Shown one piece after another: positions 8,462 through 17,959 of a stretch of DNA of 31,551 nt. The position numbers were made by a program, and so were the translations under genes. Under the pieces are notes generated by a model. It was not told the origin of the DNA. It saw nothing but the letters and a program-made list of their open reading frames with translations, and did no database searches. Position 1 is the first letter of the stretch. Every line of letters starts with the position of its first letter. This DNA is from Haplosporangium gracile. Lineage: Eukaryota > Mortierellomycota > Mortierellomycetes > Mortierellales > Mortierellaceae. Location of the stretch: positions 1-31,551 of the forward strand of contig JAAAUF010000480.1 in assembly GCA_015499985.1 (NCBI GenBank), given 5' to 3'.

Positions 8462-11191
8462 ATGTCGAGATCCTCAGCAATCCTCGATACTATCTCCTCT
8501 CCGGATATCCTCACTATCCTCTACACATACCTCACCCCTCACGATCTGACCCAATGCATCCTCGTCTCCCGAGCCTTTGCCCAGACCTTTACCCCCCGTC
8601 TCTGGCACACCATATCGCTCCAACGCGACTACCAAGAGACCCGATTCATCACCATACCAACAAGCTGGCACAAGCGCAAGGCTATTGTCAAAAACGCACA
8701 ATATATCCATATCATCCGTGTCCGGTCCGTCTCCTGTCTGGAACCCTTTATCGCCGTCTCGGGTATCGTGATGAGGAACTTGCACACGCTGGAGTTTCCC
8801 TGGACGACTGTTCCTTTGATTGTTAGTCGTGGGTTAGCTTTGCCTGGGCAGAGGGAGGGGTTGTGGTCGCTTTTTGAGTTGCAGGGGAGGAGCGTGGATG
8901 TGGAGAGGGAAACGGAGAGAAGGTCGGAGGAGGAGGGACGGATGGCCAAGGATGCGGAACGGAAGGCTAAAGAGATCGCACCTAACAACAACGCAACGCT
9001 CAATTCAACGCCGATATCGGCATCGATAACTCAGGACTGGATCCGGTATCGGGCCATGTATTCCATGCGACGAGAACAGATCATGCAAGACCTAGTCTCG
9101 ATGCGAGGCTACAAAGCCTATGAACAGGCTTGGCGTCGTTACCCCCAATACAGGCATCAACAACAAGAGACAATATTGCCAGGAACAACCCCTAACGTGA
9201 GGGAGGACGAGGACGAGGAGATGATGGACATGGAAGAGAAGCGCAGGCAGTCAAGAATCCAACTCCAGGAGGTAGTAGACGAGATTGCGGCCTTCAACAA
9301 ACAACACCCTCTCCCTCCCGTTCACAAGCACGACACAATGTTGGCCGGAGATGCGCAACAGCAACAAAGGGATCTCCAAGAGAAATTCTCGATGCGACTC
9401 TTGCAGCTGGAGGTCGACAAGGATGCAGCAGAAGCAGCAACACAGAAGGGCAAGGGGAAGGAAGGATGTCAAAAGAGAAATATCGACGCGGCTCTATATA
9501 GGCTTGGGCTTGTTGTGAGATCTACGACTGTGCTCAAAGACTTTTTCCAGCGCTATTCTACCATCCGCACCTTTAGGGACTACGACAACCATAGCGAGAG
9601 CGAAGGCCTGTGGGACGCATTTATGGTCGAGGACTTGCTCCCTTCCTTTATGAGCTCGATGCGACACCTCTCCTGGTCTACTACCCATGGAGCCACATTC
9701 AAAGGAGACGGGTATCGTAGACGACTCGAGAGGTTCCTGCGATCGCCTTATCTCAACCTCGAGTCCCTGCGCCTGTCCCTCCTCTACCCGTCAGGGATGG
9801 ATGTGACGGTCTCGCGACCCACGGAATGGCTGTATCTCCATTACCGTGGCGCCTCGATTCCTATCCGCAACAATCTCCCGACTTATCTCAATCTCGACAA
9901 AGAGAACGCCATCGCCGTGATCGACAACAGGAGCAAGTTGATACAGCGAGCAGGACCCATCTTATCTCTCACACAGCTGTTTATCGAGGACTGCATGTGT
10001 CCCGGTACCCTTATGTGGAGCAAGGACTACGTTATCCCGGCCTGGGTTCCTTTCCTGCAGAGGTGCCCCAACTTGCACTCTTTGGCCCTTGGATCCTGCC
10101 CACCCCCGATCTGGTTCGAGATCGCTCGTCTCCTCCAAGCCCACTGCCCTCGGTTGGAAGATCTGGCAATCGCATATGGCCGTCAGCTCAATACCCAATA
10201 CCTCGACAAGTGTGACGCAGCCCTGTCTGCTCTTCTGTTCGCCTGCTCACACCCGCACATGGACGACACCTTCGGCCAGGACGACGAGACCATAGCCGAG
10301 GAACCGATCGAACCTGCAATGGGTCTCAAGCGGCTCCGCCTCGACGCCCTTGTCCTGCCCCTCAAGAGTCACGCCCTCCGCATGCTCTTGGATTACCATG
10401 CTGGGTCATTGACAGATCTTGGTATTATGGACTGTAAGAACCTGCAGAAGAACTTTAACCGAGGCACGCTGCTCAAGACCTTGAGGTCCTTTGGGCAGTT
10501 GGAGCAGGTGCATCTGCTGCCCTCAGGGGAATTGGACTATGTGGAGGAGGACCATATCTTTGACGCGCAGGCCTTGATCGACTCGATCAAGACCCCTACA
10601 CAGTACACTTCTGCGACATCCACGTGGGCCTGTGCGGCATCTCTCAAGGTCCTTCGTATCATGATCGGAGGACTTGCCAGCAATAACAGCAACAGCAGCA
10701 GCAATAGTGCCATGGACACAGCTGCGAACGGAGAATTGGATCTCCAGAGACAAATCTACCGATTCCTCGGATCCCTCACAAACCTAGAAGAGCTATGTCT
10801 CGGATTCGGACCCGAAGAGGACTCGATTTTCACCCTACCCCAGGATCAAGGTCGCCAGAAGGACTGCCTCGACTTCTCGTTGAATTCTGGACTTGAACTG
10901 TTGGAGGGGTTGAAGTCTCTGCGCGTGTTGAATGTCGCCAGGATGAACCATCGGATCCGCCTGTCAGAGCTCCAATGGATGTGTCGAAGCTGGCCGCAGT
11001 TGAGGATGATTGAAGGACTGCTGAAGGTCAAGAGCTTGGAGCGGTGGCGGGGGCATGTCTCTGCAGATGATGACAGTGATGCTGGTATTGCTGCTGGGTG
11101 GGGTGAGGAGTTGTCGGAGGATAGAAAACTCGAGGAAGAAGCGATCGTCTGTTGGCTGCAGACTCATCGTCCCCAGCTGCGCTTTACATAA
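8462..11191 (+). CDS. F-box/LRR protein, 909 aa, intact
   Basis: Single exon. The F-box occupies about residues 8-50 (DILTILYTYLTPHDLTQCIL, then a Val-Ser-Arg core and LWHTISL). Residues 140-210 and 245-340 are highly charged, Glu/Lys/Gln-rich and likely helical or coiled-coil, an insertion between F-box and LRRs. Irregular LRRs run from about 360 to 860 (LNLESLRLSL, LHSLALGSC, LEDLAIAYG, NLEELCLGFG, LKSLRVLNVARM). The family signature ELQWMCRSWPQL is near 836-848, and the tail WLQTHRPQLRFT closes the protein. Expected role: substrate receptor of an SCF ubiquitin ligase through Skp1 binding by the F-box; the substrate is unknown. Start chosen at 8462 because the earlier in-frame ATG overlaps the TATA box. 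Divergent from pseudogene 2 and convergent with TAM41. Confidence 0.88.
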   Translation: MSRSSAILDTISSPDILTILYTYLTPHDLTQCILVSRAFAQTFTPRLWHTISLQRDYQETRFITIPTSWHKRKAIVKNAQYIHIIRVRSVSCLEPFIAVSGIVMRNLHTLEFPWTTVPLIVSRGLALPGQREGLWSLFELQGRSVDVERETERRSEEEGRMAKDAERKAKEIAPNNNATLNSTPISASITQDWIRYRAMYSMRREQIMQDLVSMRGYKAYEQAWRRYPQYRHQQQETILPGTTPNVREDEDEEMMDMEEKRRQSRIQLQEVVDEIAAFNKQHPLPPVHKHDTMLAGDAQQQQRDLQEKFSMRLLQLEVDKDAAEAATQKGKGKEGCQKRNIDAALYRLGLVVRSTTVLKDFFQRYSTIRTFRDYDNHSESEGLWDAFMVEDLLPSFMSSMRHLSWSTTHGATFKGDGYRRRLERFLRSPYLNLESLRLSLLYPSGMDVTVSRPTEWLYLHYRGASIPIRNNLPTYLNLDKENAIAVIDNRSKLIQRAGPILSLTQLFIEDCMCPGTLMWSKDYVIPAWVPFLQRCPNLHSLALGSCPPPIWFEIARLLQAHCPRLEDLAIAYGRQLNTQYLDKCDAALSALLFACSHPHMDDTFGQDDETIAEEPIEPAMGLKRLRLDALVLPLKSHALRMLLDYHAGSLTDLGIMDCKNLQKNFNRGTLLKTLRSFGQLEQVHLLPSGELDYVEEDHIFDAQALIDSIKTPTQYTSATSTWACAASLKVLRIMIGGLASNNSNSSSNSAMDTAANGELDLQRQIYRFLGSLTNLEELCLGFGPEEDSIFTLPQDQGRQKDCLDFSLNSGLELLEGLKSLRVLNVARMNHRIRLSELQWMCRSWPQLRMIEGLLKVKSLERWRGHVSADDDSDAGIAAGWGEELSEDRKLEEEAIVCWLQTHRPQLRFT

Positions 11192-11257
11192 CTTTTTTCA
11201 GCAGTAGCATTTATCTATTTATTTTTTTTTTTTCACATCATTGTTCTCATGTCACAT

Positions 11258-11270
11258 AATAAAAAATAAA
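11258..11270 (+). terminator. Two overlapping-type polyadenylation signals (AATAAA)
   Basis: AATAAA occurs at 11258-11263 and again at 11265-11270, 67-79 bp after the stop of the 909-aa F-box gene and inside the 196-bp spacer to convergent TAM41. They are well placed to direct 3'-end processing of the F-box transcript. Confidence 0.45.
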
Positions 11271-11387
11271 ACACAATAATAATTCTCTATGTCGTTTACT
11301 TTTGGTAAATTGTGAAATAATGCGATCATGTTTGGGTCTCTAGTCTGGTCATAAAAGATAAAGAAAAAGTCACCTGGGCCCGTCCCT

Positions 11388-13901
11388 CTACTTAGAGCGA
11401 CTCCACCACTTGCCCAACTTTTCCAACCCATACTTTCCCGTCTTGATTACCCCAGCAGTCGCAATTCCCTTGACTGATTGACTGAACGCAGGAATCTGCA
11501 CAATAGAATGCACAGTACTCGCCAAATACTTGTCCAGATCAGGTGCCGTCGCAACCGACTGAATCTCCTGCCCTTCTTCCTTCACAATCTCTACTCCCGC
11601 CTTGGAGAGCGCTGAATGATATCGATACAACGTCCCCTGTTTAAGCTTCGGTGGCAACTTCTGGAACGTCCTGGACCGGACAAGGGGTGAAATATCCTGT
11701 TCCAAATGACCCTCCCGCAACGTGGTGACGTTGTTGAGGTTGGCCAAGAGTGGGTCGTAAAGTCGATGGAACTGCGATAACTGGGCCTTGACAATGTTTT
11801 GCACCTTGTGAGGGTTCTCGCCAATGCTCATCCGGAAATCGCCAAGGTAGGAGAGTCCTGCGATTTTAGTAAAGAGTTCCTCCGAGGTGAATTTCGCAGG
11901 GAGGGAGAGGAGTGCTACGCGGGTGGCGTTGAAGAGGTTCACTTGGTTTGACAGCCTCGTCCTTGGATCATCCAGCAGAATCTTGACCTATTTTGGTGGA
12001 TCATAGTAGGCGAGGGTATCAATATGAATTGTCATTCTGGGCTCTTGATGAAGATGCAAGAGTGCGTGAGAGGGTGACTTACGGGCTTGTGAAGACGTCC
12101 AGACAGGTACATAGTGTCCCAGTTCAATAGGTCATTACAAAGGGTATCGATCGACACGACTCCATACTTGATTGTCTATATGAATCCAGTTCCAACAAAT
12201 ACATAAAAGAGGCGCAAGACGTGGCACGCATTAGAGTTTCGGCAAAAATATACACAGAGAACAAACGGTAAAAAAAAAATGATGGGGCAGAATTCAAAAG
12301 CAAAGAAGAACAAAGAAAAGAAAAGGATGGCACTTACCATGCCGTTTACTTCGACAAAGGGATTAAAGTATACTCCTGCTCCGAATCGCTCCTGTGTCAT
12401 GGCGACGGCCTTGCTTCCGAGCTTGCCCAGCATGGAGTAGTGGTGTGGATTTGCCTGCAGGTTGAGCGAGTGCCAGTGCTGTGGGTGTGATACTCCGAAA
12501 ATAAAGTCGACCATAGGCTTTTTCTACATCCCGAGTGAAGTAGAGGTGGAATGAGAAGAGTAATTAGCACGGGTGATTCGTGTTTCATTAAAATAAAAAA
12601 GAAACAAAAGAAAGGAAAAAGAGAATAGAATAAATCCCGCTGATCCAGTCCCGCTTCGTTCCTGATCCGCCCCATGAAAATTTAAATGCGCTTTGTGCGA
12701 TTTTTATTATTATTTTTTCTTTCTTTTGCCTTTCCCCCTACTCATTCTTTCAGCAGCCCACTCTCATCCCATTCATTCCGCTGTGAAAAAAGTCAGAAAA
12801 AGGAAATTGATCCAGTGTGGGGAATTCATTTAATCGTGACAAACAATTCTCAACAAAAAAACACACAACAAGGCTCTCACATTTACTCATCATCTTCCCT
12901 TCTGTCTCTTTTGTTGCTGCAAATCCACATGGGCATGCGCAATGTTATTACCATTGTCAAACTGTTGCTGATTAATCCCGTTCCGGTCTGTGTTTTTTGT
13001 ATCGCTGTCTTTTTGAACTATCTTTTTCTCTCTCACACTCTCCTTGGCCACTTGAAGTGTCGTATCATGCACAGACACACAAAAAACCCTGCAGTAAGCA
13101 GACAAAGAAAACGAACAGTGACTCACCTTGCCGTCGTATCCTTTTTGAGCAAAGACTCCGGATCCATAAGCAAACGCATAGCGGATCGGCGCTTTGTGGT
13201 GGATCGTATCAACCACAGACTTGAGCTGCTGCCACATCGCCTCATCAATGTCGATATGCTGGTTATCGCCAAACTTGGGAGGCAGCCTCGACATATCTGC
13301 AGGAACCTCAAAGTTCCGGATATAGTTGGGTCGACGTTGACGCACTGGTGAGGTAGCTGTGAAAGTTCCTGCCTTGGATCCATTGCTGCTAGTGCTAATG
13401 CTATTGTTGACGTTGCTCGCCGTTGCTGTTGCACTAACGGCTTCAGTGCTCAGTGCACGGATACTGTTGCCATGAATGCTGCTCGTGATGGTGGTGGAGT
13501 GGCTATTCTTCAGATCAAAAAAGGTTGAGCCTCCTGAGCTCTGTAATACTGGCGACTGTGCAACTCTGGTGTGTGTAGAGTAACGAGCGGCCTGCCCTTG
13601 TGTCCGCTGGTTATTGTTCTGATGGGCCAATTGATCCGAAGGCGATTGAAAGATGCTGTCCTTGGGTATCCATGCTACTACATATTGGAGACCCTGTTGC
13701 TGGCAACGGGCAATTGTTCCTGGCTATAGCGATAACGTTGTCGTGTGAGTAAGAGCAAGAGTAATAGTGGAAAGAGGACGTTAGAGGATGAGATAGTGAA
13801 CTACTGCTCCCGGAAAAAAAGAAAAAAAAAGAATGCGTAATGCATTGCCGAAGTATGAGGTATACCATGGGACGTACTGAGGTCAAGAGGGGGATCAACA
13901 T
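11388..13901 (-). CDS. TAM41: Mitochondrial CDP-diacylglycerol synthase Tam41, five exons, 499 aa
   Basis: Exons on the minus strand: 13901-13878, 13723-13127, 12523-12338, 12175-12083 and 11987-11388. All introns are phase 0, with donors GTACGT, GTGAGT, GTAAGT, GTAAGT and acceptors ending TAG; they are 154, 603, 162 and 95 nt long. The product matches the Tam41/Mmp37 family, which makes CDP-diacylglycerol on the matrix side of the inner mitochondrial membrane for cardiolipin synthesis. Nucleotidyltransferase motifs are visible: APIRYAFAYGSGVF (about 186-199) and the metal-binding Asp in MVDFIFGVSHPQHWHSL (211-227), then GAGVYFNPFV, NWDTMYLSGRLHKPVKIL and LGDFRMSIGENPHKV. Residues 1-150 are a Ser/Thr/Asn/Gln-rich extension that makes it longer than the yeast protein (385 aa) and presumably holds the presequence. 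The first exon encodes only eight residues. Confidence 0.92.
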
Positions 13902-14398
13902 CGGATCAGTCTTGTGAAGGGGAAGGACGAAGAATGAAAGAAGGGAGAGAGAAAGAGAGAAAAGTGTAAGAGGAAGAGAAATGGGAGGAAGAAAGAAGAA
14001 AAGGAAGAGGAGAAAAAGAACAAGGAAGAAGAATAAGCAAGGCCGGAGGAAAAGGTAATGCCGGACCAAAGTCGTCTTCCCTTCTTCCCACTTGCTCTAG
14101 TTTTTCGTGGAAAAGGGTCCCACGAAAATTCGCGGGTGGATCGCCTATCTGCCCAAGAATAGAGTGAGGGAGCGAGGGAGCGAGAGGCCAGCACTTAGTA
14201 GCCAATGATGTCGCATAAATCAACGTACACGGTCGGGGTCACTTCTTCATTCCCTCGTACGTAACGATAGCCATTTCTTATTGCCACCAAAAAAAAACAT
14301 GCCTCACCAAGAACAGGAAGGAGGCCACCATTTTTCCTCTTCTCTTTCACTGGCCTCACTTTCTCATCATCGCGCACTTCTCTTCATCCATCAACCCA
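13902..14398. promoter_or_regulatory. Divergent promoter region between TAM41 and F-box pseudogene 3
   Basis: About 500 bp between head-to-head genes. The TAM41-proximal part is a long purine tract on the plus strand (separate entry). The pseudogene-proximal part (14290-14395) includes C/T-rich sequence. No TATA box or other gene was recognised. Confidence 0.4.
13916..14038. repeat. Polypurine/polypyrimidine tract upstream of TAM41
   Basis: About 120 bp in which the plus strand is almost entirely A and G with only scattered T or C. On the TAM41 coding strand this is a pyrimidine tract ending some 15 bp before the ATG, so it forms the 5' untranslated/initiator region. Tracts this long can adopt triplex structures and are often nucleosome-poor; whether this one does cannot be seen from sequence alone. 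Confidence 0.5.
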
Positions 14399-16172
14399 AT
14401 GGCCATCACCAAGCTCATCAACGAGGACAAATTCCTTCGTTCCCTTCACCACCACCTCACTCAAGTGACCTTCAGCAGCTCAGCCTCGTCAACACAGCGT
14501 GGTATGCCGCCTTCCAACCCTTCTCTGGAGAAACCTATCCTTTTTTCATGGAGTACACTTCTCGACCATCTTCAGCAACTCGGATGAATACACCAAAGTC
14601 ATCCTCAAGAATGCTGCTCACATAGGGCGCTTCTACTTTCGCGGCTGCCCCAATCCAGCCACCTTCTTACTCTTTTTCTCGCCTTGTCGCAACCTCCGGT
14701 CATTCGACTGTCATCTCGAGTACGAGCTGCCCCAGGATGTCTTTGCCTGTCTGAACATTGTCGAGCAGAACCAGGGATTGATCTCCTTCTTCATTGACGG
14801 CATACCTATCAAACGACTTGGCGTCGCTCAAAAGTTCCTTCAAGTCCTGTCACAGCATACTGGCCTCAAACGCCTCGAGTTCAAGTCAGCCGACAGCAAG
14901 CTCTCCGAGCACCTCTTCAAGGCCATTCTCCAGAGCGTGCCTTCAACACTCAACACGCTCAATCTCAAATGGTTAAATGAAATCCAGGACAACAACGACT
15001 TTGAATTCCGAGGTCACCATGTCATCCTTCCTGGATGGACTAATAACGGGATTAAGACACTCGAACTGAATAGGGCACTCACGGGATACGAACACTCGGT
15101 CGTCACTCCCTTTCTTCGCCACTGTGTTCGACTTGGTAACTTTCGACCACCACCACAATTGCCCGTCGAGTACGGGCCTGTCTTGACAGAGACTTTGCGA
15201 GAACACTGTCCGTCCCTCAGATGTGTACTCATTAGCAACCAGGACCACGACTCTGTCATCGCCTTAGTTGTGAATGGGAGTCGAGCGCTGAACGAGTTTA
15301 GAATTCGGTAGTACGGGAGTGTGGGGTCGGCTTTGGCCTTGTCATTGGTCGCACAGGCAGCCCATCTTCACACCATCGAATTTGAAGATGGAATTTTCGT
15401 TAGTAGCGCGGATATCCAGATGATTCTGTCGCATTGTCCTGGCCTGAGGACATTCACGGTGGAGGATTGGCAGGAGGACGGACACAAGTCGTTGCTTGAG
15501 ATCAAGGATATGGTATCAAGCCTTTGGGTCTGTTTGGGCCTGAGGGACCTCACCTTGCCGATCGGATCTGATTATGGTGTTGATACGGAAGCACAGGACG
15601 AAGAAAGAGATCGTCTGCGTCAGGAGGTGATCACCAAGGCATACAGGCAATTTGGGGCACTGACGGAGCTCAGGACGCTGAGCTTTGGTTCACAAGTGCC
15701 TCAGGAGAATAACACTCAATTTTCGATGGATTTGGAGGGCAGGAGGGATTTTGACATGACGCTAGCCTCTGGACTGGATCATTTGAAAGATTTGAAAAAG
15801 TTGCGGCGCTTTGACGTGGCTGCGTTGCGACATCGAATGAGGGAAAAGGAGTTGCAGTGGATTGATGAGAACTGGCCTGCTCTACGTGACCTTAGGGGGA
15901 TCTATATGTACGAAGGTGACGAACTGAGCGAGGAAGAAGAAATGGAGGAAGTTAGTGAGAAGGAGGAAGTGGAAGAGGAATTGGAGGAGGGAAAGGCGGT
16001 AGCAGAGGAAGAGGAAGACGGCGAAGATTTTCTGGAAGGCGATGTTGGCGATCAATTGGAGAATAATGAGCCAGAGCTAGAGCCAATATTAAAGCCAGAA
16101 CCGGAAGGCAAGATGACGAGGCACCATGTTTCCTGGTTCTTTGGCAAGCGTCCGTACGCTGAGTTGTATTAA
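14399..16172 (+). pseudogene. F-box/LRR pseudogene 3 (two frameshifts in the F-box, one nonsense codon)
   Basis: ATG 14399 begins KLINEDKFLRSLHHHLTQ in one frame. The F-box continues as DLQQLSLVNTAWYAAFQPF in a second frame (shift near 14455-14475) and LWRNLSFFHGVHFSTI in a third (shift near 14512-14524). Each shift equals loss of one base, and together the pieces make one well-formed F-box. The third frame then runs to the TAA at 16170-16172, interrupted by a TAG at 15309-15311 with LRR-like sequence on both sides (LKRLEFKSAD, LHTIEFEDG, LRTFTVEDW). The signature ELQWIDENWPAL, a Glu-rich tail (about 15925-16080) and a terminal WFFGKRPYAELY are preserved, so decay is probably recent. No intron accounts for the breaks. 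A shorter protein could still be made from internal ATGs, but it would lack a usable F-box. Confidence 0.82.
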
Positions 16173-16513
16173 GAAGACAATTGCCTTTGTTGACCAATCT
16201 ACCTTTCCTTCGATGATACCGAGATCGAATCACAAGGAACTTTTGGTTCTTCTTTTGCATTGTTGTCCCTTTCCTCTCCTTTGTTTGCCCATTCATGCAT
16301 GTGTGTGTGTGTGTGTGTGAGGAGGGTTTGACACACGCCAAATCGTGTGTGACTCAACGACGTCTTTCCTCGTCCTTCACACCTTCTTCAGCTATCCTCT
16401 CTTTCTCCACTCTCTCCATTCAACTCCTTTTTAACCTTTTTTATTTTTTTTTAAAAGACATCAAACACCTCCGCTCACATCCTCCGCACTACCTTTCTCT
16501 CTTCCTCTTCTAC
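16173..16513. other. Intergenic before the 481-aa F-box gene
   Basis: 341 bp with a (TG)n microsatellite (separate entry) and a C/T-rich leader from 16360 up to the ATG 16514, including a T/A-rich run at 16431-16456. The open frame upstream of 16514 translates the microsatellite and leader and is not credible coding sequence. Confidence 0.5.
16300..16319 (+). repeat. (TG)10 microsatellite
   Basis: Ten uninterrupted TG units in the spacer between F-box pseudogene 3 and the 481-aa F-box gene, about 195 bp before the latter's ATG. Likely length-polymorphic. Confidence 0.85.
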
Positions 16514-17959
16514 ATGACAACGACACACCCGCTCGACATCCCAGAGATCATCGCTCGCATCGGAGAGTTCATTCCCCTCTGGCAACAAGATGCATACTCC
16601 CACTTTCACTTTCAACCGAAGGCACTCCTCGACGCAGCTGCAGTCTCGAGATCCTTTCGCCAGGCCCTCCTGCCCGTCCTCTGGTACACCTGCGACATGT
16701 CTCCACTCGAGAGCAACGTGCCCTTCGAGGTCTTTGTCCGATACAGCTACCACTTTCGTATTCTCTACCAGACCCTTCCCCTTGCACCCAGTCCTCTGCC
16801 CTGTACGCGATTGCTGGATCTAACCATCTCTGGTTGCGACCCCGAGACACGCCAACTGGTCCGTAACAATATTCAACTGCGACGACTGCACTGGAGCGGA
16901 CCGACAGCCTACTGCCTCGATGATATCCCCTTTCTAGAGAAGGACATGGTAGAGGGGTTGACTGCTTTAGAGAGCCTTCACCTGTCAGAATGGGATCTGG
17001 GACGAAGGCGGGCATTGATTCCCTTGTTAGTGTCTGTGCGGTCCACTTTGAGGACTCTGTCCCTCGACGCTGTAAGCGGGGGAGTCGACTCAACTAATCA
17101 CAGCAATACACCACCACTGCCATCTCTTCTTTGCGATAACGCATTCTCAACTGACACGTCCTCAGTAACAATTTTACCATCTCCACATGCTCTTCGACTC
17201 CGAGACCTCACGCTGCACCTCCAATACACCCAGTCAAAATTTCTCCTCGACCTGGTCTGTCTCTGTCCCGAGCTCGAAACGCTCTCCCTTGTGGCCGCCT
17301 GTGATGCAAACATCGGAATCCTGTGCGACAACCTCAAGAAGTATTGCCCTCGACTCCAAACACTTAAAATCGATGGACTTTATTTCGGATTATTCGATAC
17401 CTACCGCGTTCTGCCAGACCAACAACTTGCTGCTCTAATCCTCAGCACCCTAAGGGACGATGACTGTGACATACGACGGGATATCTGGGACAGAACCAAC
17501 GACATGAAGCAATGGGAGGATTTCGAGAACTACGACAAGAACCCCTGGAGCGATGATATACTGCAACAAGGGCTGGTCGATTTCACGGCGGACATCCATG
17601 GATTTGAGCCACGCTTTACCGAGGCTCTTATGCAGTGCGGAAACACCTTAAAGTCATTACGCCTTTCCATTCGCTACGACCATTCGGACCATGACAACGA
17701 CAACAACGACAACGCCAACGATGAATTCTCGACAATGCACAAACGGACGGATCTTGTCAGGGACCAGGCACAGCTCAGTCGGATTTTGAGTGCGTGTCCA
17801 CATCTAGAAAGGGTCACGTTGCTGTATGAAGACACAGTATTGCCTGATCCTTTGTTGTTTGGCGTCAAGGATGTAGGAACTCACATTGGAGGTCAGGAAG
17901 GAGGTCCAGTAGTCACAGTCAATGTCACTGAGTCCGACTTTGTCCCAATGCTTCATTGA
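16514..17959 (+). CDS. F-box protein with LRR-like region, 481 aa, probably C-terminally truncated
   Basis: Single exon. The F-box (about residues 6-62) is of the extended type: LDIPEIIARIGEFIPLWQQD, then ALLDAAAVSRSFRQALLPVLW. LRR-like segments follow from about 90 to 300 (LLDLTISGCD, LESLHLSEWDLG, LRTLSLDAV, LRDLTLHLQY, LETLSLVAACD, LQTLKIDG) and again near 380-450, with an Asp/Asn-rich patch at about 391-400. It ends at SDFVPMLH without the C-terminal E-x-x-W...W-P-x-L signature or Arg-Pro tail found in its relatives here, and no remnant of them is visible after the stop. ATG 16514 is chosen because it immediately precedes the F-box. Expected role: SCF substrate receptor, though the missing end may alter or abolish target binding. 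Confidence 0.8.
   Translation: MTTTHPLDIPEIIARIGEFIPLWQQDAYSHFHFQPKALLDAAAVSRSFRQALLPVLWYTCDMSPLESNVPFEVFVRYSYHFRILYQTLPLAPSPLPCTRLLDLTISGCDPETRQLVRNNIQLRRLHWSGPTAYCLDDIPFLEKDMVEGLTALESLHLSEWDLGRRRALIPLLVSVRSTLRTLSLDAVSGGVDSTNHSNTPPLPSLLCDNAFSTDTSSVTILPSPHALRLRDLTLHLQYTQSKFLLDLVCLCPELETLSLVAACDANIGILCDNLKKYCPRLQTLKIDGLYFGLFDTYRVLPDQQLAALILSTLRDDDCDIRRDIWDRTNDMKQWEDFENYDKNPWSDDILQQGLVDFTADIHGFEPRFTEALMQCGNTLKSLRLSIRYDHSDHDNDNNDNANDEFSTMHKRTDLVRDQAQLSRILSACPHLERVTLLYEDTVLPDPLLFGVKDVGTHIGGQEGGPVVTVNVTESDFVPMLH

Noticed and set aside
12793..12893. Possible intronic box C/D snoRNA in TAM41 intron 2 (ATGATGA and CTGA about 95 nt apart on the minus strand, with weak flanking complementarity)
   Set aside because: Such short boxes at this spacing are expected by chance, the terminal stem relies on G-U pairs, and no C'/D' boxes or guide match can be shown without a search.
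12686..13351. 221-codon plus-strand ORF
   Set aside because: It is antisense to TAM41, crosses exon 2 and intron 2, has a low-complexity start and no recognisable domain.
16295..16513. Extended N-terminus of the 481-aa F-box gene from ATG 16295
   Set aside because: It would translate the TG microsatellite and the C/T-rich leader; ATG 16514 directly precedes the F-box.
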